Assembly: GCF_020179475.1 (NCBI RefSeq)
Contig: NZ_JAILXZ010000003.1
Span: 558,001 to 622,000 of the forward strand
Direction of reading: 5' to 3'
DNA: 64,000 nucleotides
Origin: Novosphingobium huizhouense
GTDB lineage: Bacteria; Pseudomonadota; Alphaproteobacteria; Sphingomonadales; Sphingomonadaceae
The notes beneath the pieces are model-generated. The model made no database searches, had not been told where the DNA came from, and saw only the letters and a program-made list of their open reading frames with translations. The first letter of the stretch is position 1; the number at the start of each line of letters is the position of its first letter. A program made the translations under genes and the position numbers. Below are positions 36,218 to 45,833 of this stretch, in pieces.

Positions 36218-38107
36218 TCAAAGCAGCTTGGCCAGACTCCGGTCGAGCATGACCAGTTGCCAGAGCAGGCGGCTGTTGTCCGCCGCGCCGGCGACGTGCT
36301 CGGCGGCCAGCCGGTGCAGCACTGCTGCGTCGAACCAGCCGGTCCGGCCGAGCGTCGCGCTGTCGGCGATGGCGCGCGCCTCGCCCGCCAACGGCCCGCG
36401 CAGCCACTGCGCGATCGGGGTGACGAAGCCCATCTTTGGGCGGAACAGGATGTCGTCGGGCAGGCTGCGGCGCATCACCTGCTTCATCAGGAACTTGCCG
36501 GTGCCGCGCCGCACCCGCATCGCTTCGGGCAGGCGCGCGGCGAATTCGACGAGGCGATGGTCGAGCAGCGGCTCGCGCGCTTCGAGACCTACCGCCATGC
36601 TGGTGCGGTCGACCTTGGTGAGGATGTCGCCGGGCAGGTAGAAGGCAAGGTCGGCGTATTGCGCGCGGTCGAGCCCGCTGCGCGCGTCCGCGCGGCGCAT
36701 CGTCTCGACGAAGGGCTGCTCGGCGCGGTACTCGCCGCGCAAGCGCAGGAAATCGGGCGAATAGAGCGCCTGGCGTTGCTCTTCCCGCGTCACCGCAAGG
36801 GCGCGGGCGTAGCTTTCGTCGCCATCGCGCGCGAGGCCGAGCAGCGTCGCCTTGGCGCGCAGCGGGCGCGGCGCGCGCGGCAAGGCCGGATAGAGCGCGC
36901 CGAGCGTGCCGAACAGCGCGCGCCGCACCCCCGCCGGCGCGAGCGCGCGGATGCGTTCCTCGCTGTGGTGGAACACCTGGCGGCGGTAGCCGGCAAAGGC
37001 CTCGTCCGCGCCGTCGCCCGAGAGCGCGACGGTCACGTGCCGGCGCGCGAGTTCGCAGACGCGGAAGGTGGGCAGCGCGCTCGCATCGGCGAAAGGTTCG
37101 TCGAACATGTCGGCGAGCCGGTCGATCAGGCCGTAATCGTCCGCCCCGACGACGTCGGCGTGGTGGCGGGTGCCGAAGCGCCGCGCGACCGCTTCGGCAT
37201 GGCCGGTTTCGTCGAGCGCGGCGACGTCGAACCCGATCGAGCAGGTGGTGACCGGGGCGCTGCTCGCCTCGGCCATCAGCGCGACGACGCTCGAGCTGTC
37301 GACCCCGCCGGAAAGGAACGCGCCCAGCGGCACGTCGGCCTCCATGCGCGAGCCGACCGCCTCGCGCAGGTGGTGGAGCAGGTGGACGCCGAGATCGGCT
37401 TCGCTGCCCCGCTCGCGCTCGGCAAAGGCAATGTCCCACCACCGCACCGGCGGCGCGGGCGCGCGGTCGTGGCGCAGCAGGCGGTAGTGCCCGGCCGGCA
37501 GCTTCTCGACGCCCTTGAGGATGGCGCGGTGGTCGGGGACATAGCCCCAGGCGAGATAGTCCTCGACCGCCAGCGGGTCGATCTCGCGGCGCAGCGAGGG
37601 ATGCGCGAGCAGCGCCTTCAGTTCCGAGCCGAAGATCACGCTGCCGTCGGCGAGCGTGGCAGTGAACAGCGGCTTGACCCCGAACCGGTCGCGCGCGAGC
37701 AGCAGCGTGCGCTGGCGCAGGTCGTAGAGCGCAAAGGCGAACATGCCGTGGAGCCGCGGCAGGCACGCGACGCCCCAGCGCTGCCACGCCGCGAGGATCA
37801 CCTCGCTGTCGCCGTCGGTGCGGAACTGCGCGCCCGCGGCGGCGAGTTCGCGGCGCAGTTCGCGGTAGTTGTAGATCTCGCCGTTGAACACCAGCATCGC
37901 CGCGCCATCGGCCGAGGCCATCGGCTGGGGCGAGCCGGCAAGGTCGATGATCGCGAGGCGGCGGTGGCCGAGGCCGAGCCCGGGCGCGGTCCACACCCCT
38001 TCGCCGTCGGGGCCGCGATGGGCGATCGCCTCGCACATCGCGCGGACGCGCGCGGGGTCGACGGGCTTCATGCCCTCGGTATGGAAGATGCCCGCAATGC
38101 CGCACAT
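36218..38107 (-). CDS. XrtA/PEP-CTERM-system glutamine amidotransferase (asparagine synthase-like)
   Basis: 629-aa class II amidotransferase. C2, exposed after Met removal, is the glutaminase nucleophile (MCGIAGIF). The synthetase domain has the ATP PP-loop SGGVDSSS at 266-273. Proteins of this family regularly accompany exosortase A and are thought to amidate a sugar carboxylate in the exopolysaccharide. It begins 10 bp after xrtA ends. Confidence 0.93.
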   Translation of the reverse strand: MCGIAGIFHTEGMKPVDPARVRAMCEAIAHRGPDGEGVWTAPGLGLGHRRLAIIDLAGSPQPMASADGAAMLVFNGEIYNYRELRRELAAAGAQFRTDGDSEVILAAWQRWGVACLPRLHGMFAFALYDLRQRTLLLARDRFGVKPLFTATLADGSVIFGSELKALLAHPSLRREIDPLAVEDYLAWGYVPDHRAILKGVEKLPAGHYRLLRHDRAPAPPVRWWDIAFAERERGSEADLGVHLLHHLREAVGSRMEADVPLGAFLSGGVDSSSVVALMAEASSAPVTTCSIGFDVAALDETGHAEAVARRFGTRHHADVVGADDYGLIDRLADMFDEPFADASALPTFRVCELARRHVTVALSGDGADEAFAGYRRQVFHHSEERIRALAPAGVRRALFGTLGALYPALPRAPRPLRAKATLLGLARDGDESYARALAVTREEQRQALYSPDFLRLRGEYRAEQPFVETMRRADARSGLDRAQYADLAFYLPGDILTKVDRTSMAVGLEAREPLLDHRLVEFAARLPEAMRVRRGTGKFLMKQVMRRSLPDDILFRPKMGFVTPIAQWLRGPLAGEARAIADSATLGRTGWFDAAVLHRLAAEHVAGAADNSRLLWQLVMLDRSLAKLL

Positions 38108-38117
38108 GCGCGAAAGC

Positions 38118-39659
38118 CTAGCGGCCGCCGGCGATGCGGTCCATCCATGCCGCGGGATCGCCGCCGGCAGCGCGCTCGAACGCGTGGATCGCGGCGCCCG
38201 AAACCTCGCCCTCGCTCGACAGGATCAGCACCGCGGTCGGCCGCGCGCGCAAGCGCAGGCGGTCGGCGATGTTGGCGAGCTTGAGCCGCGCATTGCTGCC
38301 GGTGAGGACATCGCCGGTGCGATAGCGGGTGACGGCGAGGCGATGGACCGGCCCCGGCGCCTGGAGCAGGTCGGCGCGCGCGTCGGCAAAGGCGGGCCCT
38401 GCCCCTTCCCACGCCCACGGACTGCCGAGCGGCAGCGCGCCCTGGCCGAAGCCGCCCGCCTCGCGCCCTTCGGACTGCGTGGCGTAGAGCGCGAAGGAGA
38501 CATCGACGACATGGCCAGCGCGGTCGGCATAGCGGCCGAACAGGCGGTGGTCGGCGCCGGTGTGCAGCGGTTGCCAGCGCGCCTCCTGCGCGAGGTCGAC
38601 GCGGGTCCAGCCGGGCACCTCGGGCAGCGCGATGCGCGCGGGCAGCGCCGCCTCGATGCGCGTGGCGGCGGCGGACCAGGCGAAGACCAGGGCAAGGATC
38701 GCGGCCGCGCCGGCGAGCGCGACCGATCCGGCAATCCGCGCGCGCGCGAGGCCGGCGAGCGATGGCGAGGCCTCGAGCGCGGCGGCGTCGATGAAGGGAT
38801 CGTCGACCGGGCGATCGAAGAAGCGCCAGCCCAGCGCCATGGCGCAGGCCATGACCAGCGCGAAGAACACCCAGCCGTAGAACACGTGGTCGAACCCGGC
38901 GGCAAAGGCGATGCCGAACACGCCCGCCAGCCAGATCGTGCCCCAGGCGCGCACCCCGTTGGCGAGCACCGGGATCACCAGCGAGAGCGCCATGAACCCG
39001 ATCCGGCGCGGCCACGAGCGGAAGCAGACGTTGGACACGAGCGCCCCGTAGGCGACCATGGCGATGAGGAACTTCACCCCCGAACAGGCCTCGGCCACTT
39101 CGAAATAGCCGGCAGGCGTGGTGATGAACACGCCGTCGAGCGTGGCGGGCCCGCCGGCGATCCGCAGCAGCAGCATGGCGAGCCGGGCGGTGACCTGCTG
39201 CAGCGTCGGGATCAGCTCGTCGCCGAAGGGCACGAGGAACAGCATGTAGCCGAACGGAAACAGCAGCCCGGCCGCAACCCGCGGGCCGAGCAGCAGCGGC
39301 ACCGCGCTTTGCGCCATGACCACCACGCCGAGCTGGCGGGCGAGCGAGAAGCCCGAGAAATCGCCGAGCAGCCACAGCAGCGCGCCGCCGGCCAGCGGCA
39401 GCAGCGCGGGCCACCAGCCTTGCGGCGAAAGCCGGCGCAGCTGCGGCCAGCGCTGGGAGACGAGCCAGGCGAGGATCGCCGGCACCAGCAGCACGTGGTT
39501 GTAGGTCGAGGAATCCCACCACTGCCCGGCCATGTCGGCAAAGTCGCGGAAGAACAGGCCGACCAGCGCGAACCAGGCGAGCGCCAGCAGCGCAAGCGGG
39601 CGCTTCCACGCCTGCGGCAGCGGCGCCACGGTGCGCGGCAGCGGCGCGGCGGCGCTCAC
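38118..39659 (-). CDS. xrtA: Exosortase A with C-terminal EpsI-like domain
   Basis: 513-aa inner-membrane transpeptidase that processes proteins with PEP-CTERM sorting signals. The first 280 residues hold about eight helices with the catalytic set C192 (EACSGVKF), R237 (NGVRAWG) and H258 (DHVFYGW). After residue 310 one more helix leads to a periplasmic EpsI/DUF3485-like domain, fused here as in other XrtA proteins. Start is GTG at 39659, overlapping the glycosyltransferase stop (GTGA). No PEP-CTERM substrate is encoded in the window. Confidence 0.95.
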   Translation of the reverse strand: MSAAAPLPRTVAPLPQAWKRPLALLALAWFALVGLFFRDFADMAGQWWDSSTYNHVLLVPAILAWLVSQRWPQLRRLSPQGWWPALLPLAGGALLWLLGDFSGFSLARQLGVVVMAQSAVPLLLGPRVAAGLLFPFGYMLFLVPFGDELIPTLQQVTARLAMLLLRIAGGPATLDGVFITTPAGYFEVAEACSGVKFLIAMVAYGALVSNVCFRSWPRRIGFMALSLVIPVLANGVRAWGTIWLAGVFGIAFAAGFDHVFYGWVFFALVMACAMALGWRFFDRPVDDPFIDAAALEASPSLAGLARARIAGSVALAGAAAILALVFAWSAAATRIEAALPARIALPEVPGWTRVDLAQEARWQPLHTGADHRLFGRYADRAGHVVDVSFALYATQSEGREAGGFGQGALPLGSPWAWEGAGPAFADARADLLQAPGPVHRLAVTRYRTGDVLTGSNARLKLANIADRLRLRARPTAVLILSSEGEVSGAAIHAFERAAGGDPAAWMDRIAGGR

Positions 39660-40858
39660 CCGGGGATCCCGAGCATGGCGGGAAGCGGCGCGAGCACGCT
39701 TTCCCAGGCATGGTGCTCGAGCACGAACTCGCGCGCGGCGGCGCCCATGGCGCGCCGCACTTGCGCATCGCCGAGCAGGTCAAGCGCGCGGCTGCCGAAG
39801 GCATGCGCGCCATCGGCAATGGCGAAGTGTTCGCCGTCGCGCGCCGCGATCCCGGTGGCGGCGCCGCTGGTCAGCAGCACCGGCCGCGCCATCGCCATCG
39901 CCTCGAGCACCTTGTTCTGCACCCCGCGGGCGATGGTCAGCGGCGCGACGACAAGGTCGGCGCCGGCGAGCCAGGGGCGCACGTCGGGCACCTGTCCGGT
40001 CACGCGAACGCCCGGCAAGCGGCCAAGCGCGTGCACGGCCGCGGTCGGCGAGCGGCCGACCACGGTGAAGCGGGCCTCGCCATGGACCGCGCGCAGGCGC
40101 GGCAGCACTTCACGCGCGAACAGCGCCGCCGCCTCGACATTGGGCGGATAGTCCATCTGCCCGGTGAACACGATCTGCGGGCCTCCTTCGGCAAGCTCTG
40201 CCGAAGGCGCGACGCCCGAGGGATCGAACGCGACCGCGTCGATGCCGTTGCCGAGCGCGCCGAGCGCGATGCCGTCGCGCAAGGGGAGCCGCGCGGCGAA
40301 CAGGTCGCGCTCCTCGGCGCTGACGAACAGGGTGAGATCGGCGCGGCGCGCGGCGCGCTCCTCGAGCGCGCGCAGCAGGCGGTCCTCGCGCGCATAGAGC
40401 CAGCGCCGCGGCTGCCCGGCGAGCGCGGCATAGGCTTCGTACTTGGCCGAATCGACATCGACCATGTCCATCACCACGCGCCCGGCGAAGTCCTCGGGTA
40501 CGTAGGGCGCCATCTGCCCGGAGAACACGAAGATCGCCGCGATCGGCCTCGTCGCCAGCGTGTGCCGCACCCAGGCGTGGAGCGAGCGCGCCGAAAAGGC
40601 GGCGACGCTGACCGGTTCGCACCGCGCCAGCGCGAACAGCCCGGCGCGCGCGAGCGGCGGACGGCGGGCGCAGTGATGGCTGGCGCAAAGCGCCTCGATC
40701 GCGGGAAGCGCGGCGCTGTCGGCCTCGTCTTCGATCAGGCAGCCGAAATGGACGGGGGCGACCTCCGCGATGCGCCGCAGCAGGTGCGAGGAGCGGATGC
40801 GATCGCCGCGATCGGGCGGGAACGGCACGCGGTGGGCAAGGAACAGGACTTCGCGCAT
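39656..40858 (-). CDS. XrtA-associated glycosyltransferase (TIGR03087-like)
   Basis: 400-aa GT-B enzyme of family-4 type that goes with exosortase A loci. The N-terminus MREVLFLAHRVPFPPDRGDR is characteristic. The donor half has IVFTGQMDYPPN and the region VVAPLTIARGVQNKVLEAMA, with the acidic E that binds the nucleotide sugar. The start at 40858 lies 5 bp after the FemAB-like gene stop. An internal CCTTCGGCAAGCTCTGCCGAAGG hairpin at 40184-40206 is coding. Confidence 0.92.
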   Translation of the reverse strand: MREVLFLAHRVPFPPDRGDRIRSSHLLRRIAEVAPVHFGCLIEDEADSAALPAIEALCASHHCARRPPLARAGLFALARCEPVSVAAFSARSLHAWVRHTLATRPIAAIFVFSGQMAPYVPEDFAGRVVMDMVDVDSAKYEAYAALAGQPRRWLYAREDRLLRALEERAARRADLTLFVSAEERDLFAARLPLRDGIALGALGNGIDAVAFDPSGVAPSAELAEGGPQIVFTGQMDYPPNVEAAALFAREVLPRLRAVHGEARFTVVGRSPTAAVHALGRLPGVRVTGQVPDVRPWLAGADLVVAPLTIARGVQNKVLEAMAMARPVLLTSGAATGIAARDGEHFAIADGAHAFGSRALDLLGDAQVRRAMGAAAREFVLEHHAWESVLAPLPAMLGIPG

Positions 40859-40863
40859 CGGGA

Positions 40864-41910
40864 TCAGGCGAGCCCCCGTGCGATCCACGGCCCGAGCCGG
40901 TTGGCAAGCCCGAGCGGCAGGCGCTGCCACGCCGCGATCCGCGCGCGGTAGCGCGGGCTGAGCGGGTTGACGTCGCGCGGGGCGGCGCCGTCCTCGGTCC
41001 AGTGCGCATAGGCGAGCGGTTCGGGCGCGAAGCCCCAGTTGCGCTTGAAGTGATAGGCGCCGCTGTCGACCTTCGAGCGGCCGAAGTCGAAACGGTCGCA
41101 GCCTTGCGAGCGGGCGTGGTTCATCAGGGCATAGTACATCACGTCGTTCGCCCGCAGCGCGCGCGCGGCGCGCGTGCCGCCGCCCCAGTAGGGCAGCACC
41201 GCGCCGCGATCGTAGAAGCTGAACACGCTGGCGACCGGGGCGCCTTCGTGGAGCACGGTGAGGATGTCGGCATCGGCGCCGAACGCCTCGAGCATCGCCG
41301 CGAACAGCGCGCGCGGGAACACCGGGGTGCCGAGGTTGCGCACCGATTCGGCATAGACGGCGTAGTGCATGGCAAGGTCACCCGGCCCGCGCCCGATGCG
41401 CACCTCGAGCGCGTTGGCGAGCCCCTTGCGCACTTCGGCGCGCTGCTTGCGCGGGATCGCGAGCAGTTGCGCCTCGTCGTCTGCGGCGAGCGGGGCGACG
41501 AAGCCGGCGTGGCTGTCGGTCTTCACGTGCCAGCCCGGTCCCTGCGGCAGCGGCCCGCCGCGCAGCTCGATCGTCGGCGCGTTGCGCCGCCGGGCAAGTT
41601 CGCAGGCGGCGGCGCAGAGCGCTTCGGCCGCACTGGGATCGCCCACCACGCCGCCGCCGACGGCGAACCCGGTCGAGACCAGCGCGCGCCCGAACAGCGG
41701 CGAATGGACGACATGGACCGGCAGCGCCGCGACCGCCACGCCGCCGCGCTCGGCCAGCAGGGTCAGCGCTTCGTGACCGCAGGCGCGGGTGACCGCAGCC
41801 TGCCATTCGGCGCGGTGGAACACGCTCGCGCCCGGATCCGATGCGACGAGCGCGGCGAGCGCCGGCGCGTCCGCTTCGCAGGCGAGGCGCACCGCAAGGG
41901 GCCGGCTCAT
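40864..41910 (-). CDS. FemAB-like protein of the XrtA/PEP-CTERM system
   Basis: 348-aa GNAT-fold protein similar to FemAB peptidyltransferases. The C-terminal half has the family phrase YWGGGTRAARALRANDVMYY and DRFDFGRSKVDSGAYHFKRNWGF, typical of PEP-CTERM-associated FemAB proteins. It may transfer an aminoacyl or acyl group to the polysaccharide or its carrier; this is not proven. The gene lies 4 bp after the deacetylase stop. Confidence 0.88.
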   Translation of the reverse strand: MSRPLAVRLACEADAPALAALVASDPGASVFHRAEWQAAVTRACGHEALTLLAERGGVAVAALPVHVVHSPLFGRALVSTGFAVGGGVVGDPSAAEALCAAACELARRRNAPTIELRGGPLPQGPGWHVKTDSHAGFVAPLAADDEAQLLAIPRKQRAEVRKGLANALEVRIGRGPGDLAMHYAVYAESVRNLGTPVFPRALFAAMLEAFGADADILTVLHEGAPVASVFSFYDRGAVLPYWGGGTRAARALRANDVMYYALMNHARSQGCDRFDFGRSKVDSGAYHFKRNWGFAPEPLAYAHWTEDGAAPRDVNPLSPRYRARIAAWQRLPLGLANRLGPWIARGLA

Positions 41911-41914
41911 CCGC

Positions 41915-42781
41915 TCACCCCAGCCGCGCCGCTTCGGCCTGCGCCACCGCGTCCATCCGGCCCCACGCGAAATCCCCCAGCAGGCGGCGCAGCTTGCCCG
42001 CCATTGCGGAAAGGTTGGTGTAGTGGCGCAGGCGCGAACGCAAGGGCGCATCGCTGCGGCGCGGCTGGCCGGGGTCGATTTCCCAGGGGTGGAAGTAGAA
42101 CGCCGCCGGGCGGCCGTCGCGCCGGTTGACCCGCGCGATCGCCCAGCGCGAGACGGCATAGGGCAGCAGGCGGAAGAACCCGCCGCCGCCCGCCGCCATG
42201 CGCCGCCCGGCGATTTCGGCGGTGGTCACCGGGATCTCCAGCAGCGGCGCGCCGGCGACCGGGCGGAAGGCGAAGCGCGGCGCTTCGCGCCAGCCGTAGT
42301 GATCGTGGACGATCGGCGCGACGCTCGAGGAATAGGCATAGCCGTGCTCGGCGAGCACTTCGTGCGCCCAGGGCGTGCGCGCGTCGATCGAGAAGCTGGG
42401 CGCGCGATAGCCGATCACGCGCGTGCCCGAGGTGTCTTCGAGCACCGCGCGGGCGCGCGCGATATCCTGCGCGAAGGCCTTGCGCCCGAGCGTGAACACG
42501 CGGGCATGGTCCCAGCCGTGGCTGGCGATCTCGTGGCCTTCGGCAACGATCCGCCGCATCAGCGCGGGGTGGCGCTCGGCAATCCAGCCGAGCGTGAAGA
42601 AGGTCGCCTTGGCGCCGGACTCGGCGAACAGCGCGAGGATCGCCTCGCAGTTGCGTTCGACCCGGCTTTCGAGCCCGTCCCAGTCGCTGCGGGCGATGGT
42701 CTGCTCGAACGCACCGACCTGGAACCAGTCCTCGACATCGACCGACAGGCCGTTGCGCAGGACGGGGCTGGCGGCGGTCAT
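41915..42781 (-). CDS. XrtA-system polysaccharide deacetylase
   Basis: 288-aa NodB-type deacetylase. The metal and catalytic motifs are SVDVEDWFQ at 13-21, HEIASHGWDH with the zinc histidines, and YRAPSFS. A C-terminal FHPWEIDPGQPR segment is typical of the XrtA-linked subfamily. It removes acetyl groups from N-acetylated sugars of the exopolysaccharide. No signal peptide is seen, so it may act on the cytoplasmic lipid-linked precursor. Confidence 0.92.
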   Translation of the reverse strand: MTAASPVLRNGLSVDVEDWFQVGAFEQTIARSDWDGLESRVERNCEAILALFAESGAKATFFTLGWIAERHPALMRRIVAEGHEIASHGWDHARVFTLGRKAFAQDIARARAVLEDTSGTRVIGYRAPSFSIDARTPWAHEVLAEHGYAYSSSVAPIVHDHYGWREAPRFAFRPVAGAPLLEIPVTTAEIAGRRMAAGGGGFFRLLPYAVSRWAIARVNRRDGRPAAFYFHPWEIDPGQPRRSDAPLRSRLRHYTNLSAMAGKLRRLLGDFAWGRMDAVAQAEAARLG

Positions 42782-42815
42782 GGGCGTGGGTCCGGTCCAG
42801 TATCGGCGGGCAGGG

Positions 42816-44081
42816 TCAGGCGGCGGCGCGGTGCTGCCCGTCGCTCTCGATCCATTCGATCAGCATGGCGAGCACGTGGCGCAGCGCCTGCTCCTGCTCG
42901 CTGGTGCGACCCTCGATCGCCTCGATCCGGCCGGCAAGCGCGGTGATGCGTTCGACGATCGCGGCGAGTTCGGCGCTTTCGGCGACCGCCTGGCGGGCGA
43001 TCGCCTCGACGTCGACCGGCTCTGCCCGGGGCGCGGGCTCGGCCGGCTCGCTCTGGCGCTGGACCGACAGTTCGATCACCGCCTGCTGCAGCTCGGCGAT
43101 CTGCTCGTCGCGCAGGCGCAGCTCGCGCTCGAAGGTTTCGGGATCGATCCCGGCGATCACCGGCGCCATGGCTTGCGGCTCGGCCCGCATTGCCGGTTCG
43201 ACGCCGGGCTGCGCGGGCGCAGCTTGGTGGACCGGCGCGACCGGGCGCGCCAGCGCGGAGCCGAAGCCGCCATCCTGGTCGAGATCGGCGAGCACGTCCT
43301 GCAGCATCGCCGCGTCAAGCCGGGTGCGCTGCTCGACCGCGCCCATCAGCAGCAGCCGATTGACGATCTGGTTGATCCGGCGCGGGATGCCGCCGCTCGC
43401 CTTGGCGAGTTCGGCATAGACGCGCTGGTCGAAGGCGGGATTGCCGCGCCAGCCGACGCAGGCGAGCCGGTGCTCGACATAAGGGCCGACTTCGGACGGC
43501 TCCATCGCGTCGAGGTGGTAGGAGGCGATCACGCGCTGGCGCAGCTGCTCGAGCTCGGGCGTGCCGGCGAGCAGCGCGCGGAATTCGGGCTGGCCGAGCA
43601 GCAGGATCTGCAACAGCGGGTGTGCGCCGAGCTGGAAGTTCGACAGCATGCGCAGTTCCTCGAGCGCGGCGACCGCGAGGTTCTGCGATTCGTCGACGAC
43701 GAGCAGGCAGCGCCGCCCGGCCCGCGCCTCGTCGTGGAGGAAGGCTTCGAGGCGGGCGAGCGCGGTGGCCTTGTCGTGGCCGGCGACTTCGAGCCCGAAG
43801 GCGCGCGCAGCCATGTGCACCAGCTCCTCGCCGTCGAGCTTGCTGGTGACGATCTGCGCGGCGGTGAGGCGCTGGCGGTCCACGGTGGCCATCAGGTGCG
43901 CGGCGAGGGTCGACTTGCCCGAGCCGACTTCGCCGGTGATGACGATGAAGCCCTCGCCCTGCGCGAGGCCGTAGCCGAGGTAGGACAGCGCCTTGCGGTG
44001 CGTCAGGCTCTCGAAATAGAACTGCGGGTCGGGGGTGAGCTGGAACGGTCGCCCGGTCAGCTGGTAGAAATCGTCGTACAT
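42816..44081 (-). CDS. XrtA/PEP-CTERM-locus secretion-type ATPase
   Basis: 421-aa AAA ATPase related to ExeA/GspA. The N-terminus MYDDFYQLTGRPFQLTPDP is characteristic of the TIGR03015 group. Walker A is GEVGSGKST at 50-58 and Walker B is LLVVDESQNL near 126. The last 150 residues are Pro/Ala-rich and then coiled-coil-like (EQIAELQQAVIEL). The protein may couple ATP hydrolysis to envelope assembly of the polysaccharide machinery. Start at 44081 gives the family N-terminus. Confidence 0.9.
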   Translation of the reverse strand: MYDDFYQLTGRPFQLTPDPQFYFESLTHRKALSYLGYGLAQGEGFIVITGEVGSGKSTLAAHLMATVDRQRLTAAQIVTSKLDGEELVHMAARAFGLEVAGHDKATALARLEAFLHDEARAGRRCLLVVDESQNLAVAALEELRMLSNFQLGAHPLLQILLLGQPEFRALLAGTPELEQLRQRVIASYHLDAMEPSEVGPYVEHRLACVGWRGNPAFDQRVYAELAKASGGIPRRINQIVNRLLLMGAVEQRTRLDAAMLQDVLADLDQDGGFGSALARPVAPVHQAAPAQPGVEPAMRAEPQAMAPVIAGIDPETFERELRLRDEQIAELQQAVIELSVQRQSEPAEPAPRAEPVDVEAIARQAVAESAELAAIVERITALAGRIEAIEGRTSEQEQALRHVLAMLIEWIESDGQHRAAA

Positions 44082-44097
44082 CGCGCCGTTCGCCCCG

Positions 44098-45831
44098 TCA
44101 GAAATTGTAGCGCAGGCCCAGCTGGCCCGACAGTATAAGCTGATCGTCAATCACATTATAGTTAACAGCGTCCAAACCCAAGGCCGCGGTTGCCACCAGT
44201 CGGTCGGTCAACCTGCGGTAATAGGACGCCGAGGCGCCGAACGCCTTCGAATCGCCCAGCCGGTTCTGGCGATTGCGGAACCAGGCGCTGTAGACATTGA
44301 TACCGAAGTTCGAGCGCGCGTCGAGCGGGGCGCCGACTCCCATGTTGACGTACCAGTTCTCGGAGACGGTGCCGTCGACGATGCCGAGCACGGTGCCAGG
44401 CGCGCCGATGAAGCGGCGATTGGCGTAGCCCGCGCCGAGCGTGAGCTGCATCCGCCTGAGCGTCCAGGCATAGGTCGCGTCCACCCCGCGCCCGCGGAAC
44501 GCCGCGGACGACAGCGACCCGAACGGGCCGTTGAGGCAGGCGCCGCCCGACTGCCCGAAGCCGCATCCGGTGAGGCCCCCGCCCACCGGATCGACGCTGC
44601 CGCCGAAGTCGGTCGGCAGGTTCCGCAACTGGTTGCCAAGGCTCGATCCGAAGCCCGAGATGCCGTCGTAGACCGAGACCTGCAGCGCGTGGCGCGGGCT
44701 GGGATTGTAGCTGAACGAGCCGTAGTAGGTCGTGCTGTCGTAGCGCCGGCCGATGAAGGCCGAGAGCGAGGTGCGCTTGCTCGGGCGCCAGATCACCCCA
44801 ACGTCCCAGGTCAGGCCGTTGCTGTCGTAGGCGATCTTGCGCGGCTGCGAGCGATCGACCTTGTAGTGCCCGTCGCTGCCGATCACCGGGTTGCCGCTGG
44901 CATCGCGCAGCGCATCGCGCGAGGCGACCTGCGCGTGCTCCCAGCCGGCATCGCCGACCAGCGCGAGGCTGAGCGTGACCGGCACGGTGAGCTGCACGCC
45001 TGCGCGCAGCGAGCGGATGCGCTGGTCGAGGTTGGAGATGTCCTCCTGGGTATAGCCGCCGTTGACGGTCAGCCCCACCGGCAGGACCTCGCCCGGCCGC
45101 ACCCCGGCCGAGACCTGGGCGGTCTGGGTCAGCGAGTGGTCGAAGATGTCGGTCCGCGGTCCGCCGGGGACGAGTTGCAGCGCGTCCTTGTTCTCGACCT
45201 TGGTGTAGCCGGCGGTGTAGCTGGCGTTGAGCTTGACGTCGCCGACGCGCGTCGAGAACACCGGGCCGCCGTAGACCGCATAGACCTGCGTCACCGAATC
45301 GGTGAAGCGGCTGCCGTTGACCAGCGCGCTGCCCGAACCGTCGACCCGCGCGCGCGAGGCGAGCGCGCCGGCCTCGATGCGCAGCTTGCGCCGGACGAGG
45401 TCGCGCTGGATCCGCGTGAGGCCCGAAATCGAATCGCCGTTGCGGAAATCGCCCTGCTCGACGAAGCGCCGCTCGTAGCGCAGCGACATCGCGCCCTGGG
45501 TGTAGCGGCCGCCGAACTCGGCATCGACGCCGGCGGCGAGCGCGGTGTAGGTGACGGTGTCGTCGCCCGGGCGCAGTTCCTTGATGAAGTTCTGGCGGAC
45601 CTCGATGTAGGGCTGGATCGTGGTGCGCACGATGCCCCCGCCGCTGCCGCCGCTGCTCGCCCCGCTGCTCGTCCGCCGCGCCGATCGCGCATCCCCGCCT
45701 GTCGGCGCGTCGGGATCGTCCTGCCCCGCCGCTGCGGTGCGCGCGCCCTGCGCCAGCGCCGGCGCCGGCGCGGCCGCCAGTGCCGGGACCAGGGCCAGCA
45801 GCGCCAGGCCGGGGAGCCACGCGCGCGCCAC
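44098..45831 (-). CDS. XrtA-associated outer-membrane beta-barrel protein (TIGR03016-like)
   Basis: 577-aa protein with a signal peptide (VARAWLPGLALLALVPALAA) and a Ser/Gly-rich linker, then a long run of alternating beta-strands ending in the aromatic LSGQLGLRYNF, the C-terminal signature of outer-membrane barrels. It probably belongs to the export path for the polysaccharide. The start is GTG at 45831, two bases after the kinase stop codon. Confidence 0.85.
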   Translation of the reverse strand: MARAWLPGLALLALVPALAAAPAPALAQGARTAAAGQDDPDAPTGGDARSARRTSSGASSGGSGGGIVRTTIQPYIEVRQNFIKELRPGDDTVTYTALAAGVDAEFGGRYTQGAMSLRYERRFVEQGDFRNGDSISGLTRIQRDLVRRKLRIEAGALASRARVDGSGSALVNGSRFTDSVTQVYAVYGGPVFSTRVGDVKLNASYTAGYTKVENKDALQLVPGGPRTDIFDHSLTQTAQVSAGVRPGEVLPVGLTVNGGYTQEDISNLDQRIRSLRAGVQLTVPVTLSLALVGDAGWEHAQVASRDALRDASGNPVIGSDGHYKVDRSQPRKIAYDSNGLTWDVGVIWRPSKRTSLSAFIGRRYDSTTYYGSFSYNPSPRHALQVSVYDGISGFGSSLGNQLRNLPTDFGGSVDPVGGGLTGCGFGQSGGACLNGPFGSLSSAAFRGRGVDATYAWTLRRMQLTLGAGYANRRFIGAPGTVLGIVDGTVSENWYVNMGVGAPLDARSNFGINVYSAWFRNRQNRLGDSKAFGASASYYRRLTDRLVATAALGLDAVNYNVIDDQLILSGQLGLRYNF

Positions 45832-45833
45832 GG

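Noticed and set aside
40184..40206. Hairpin CCTTCGGCAAGCTCTGCCGAAGG as a terminator or repeat element
   Set aside because: It lies inside the glycosyltransferase coding sequence, in frame, with no T-run.
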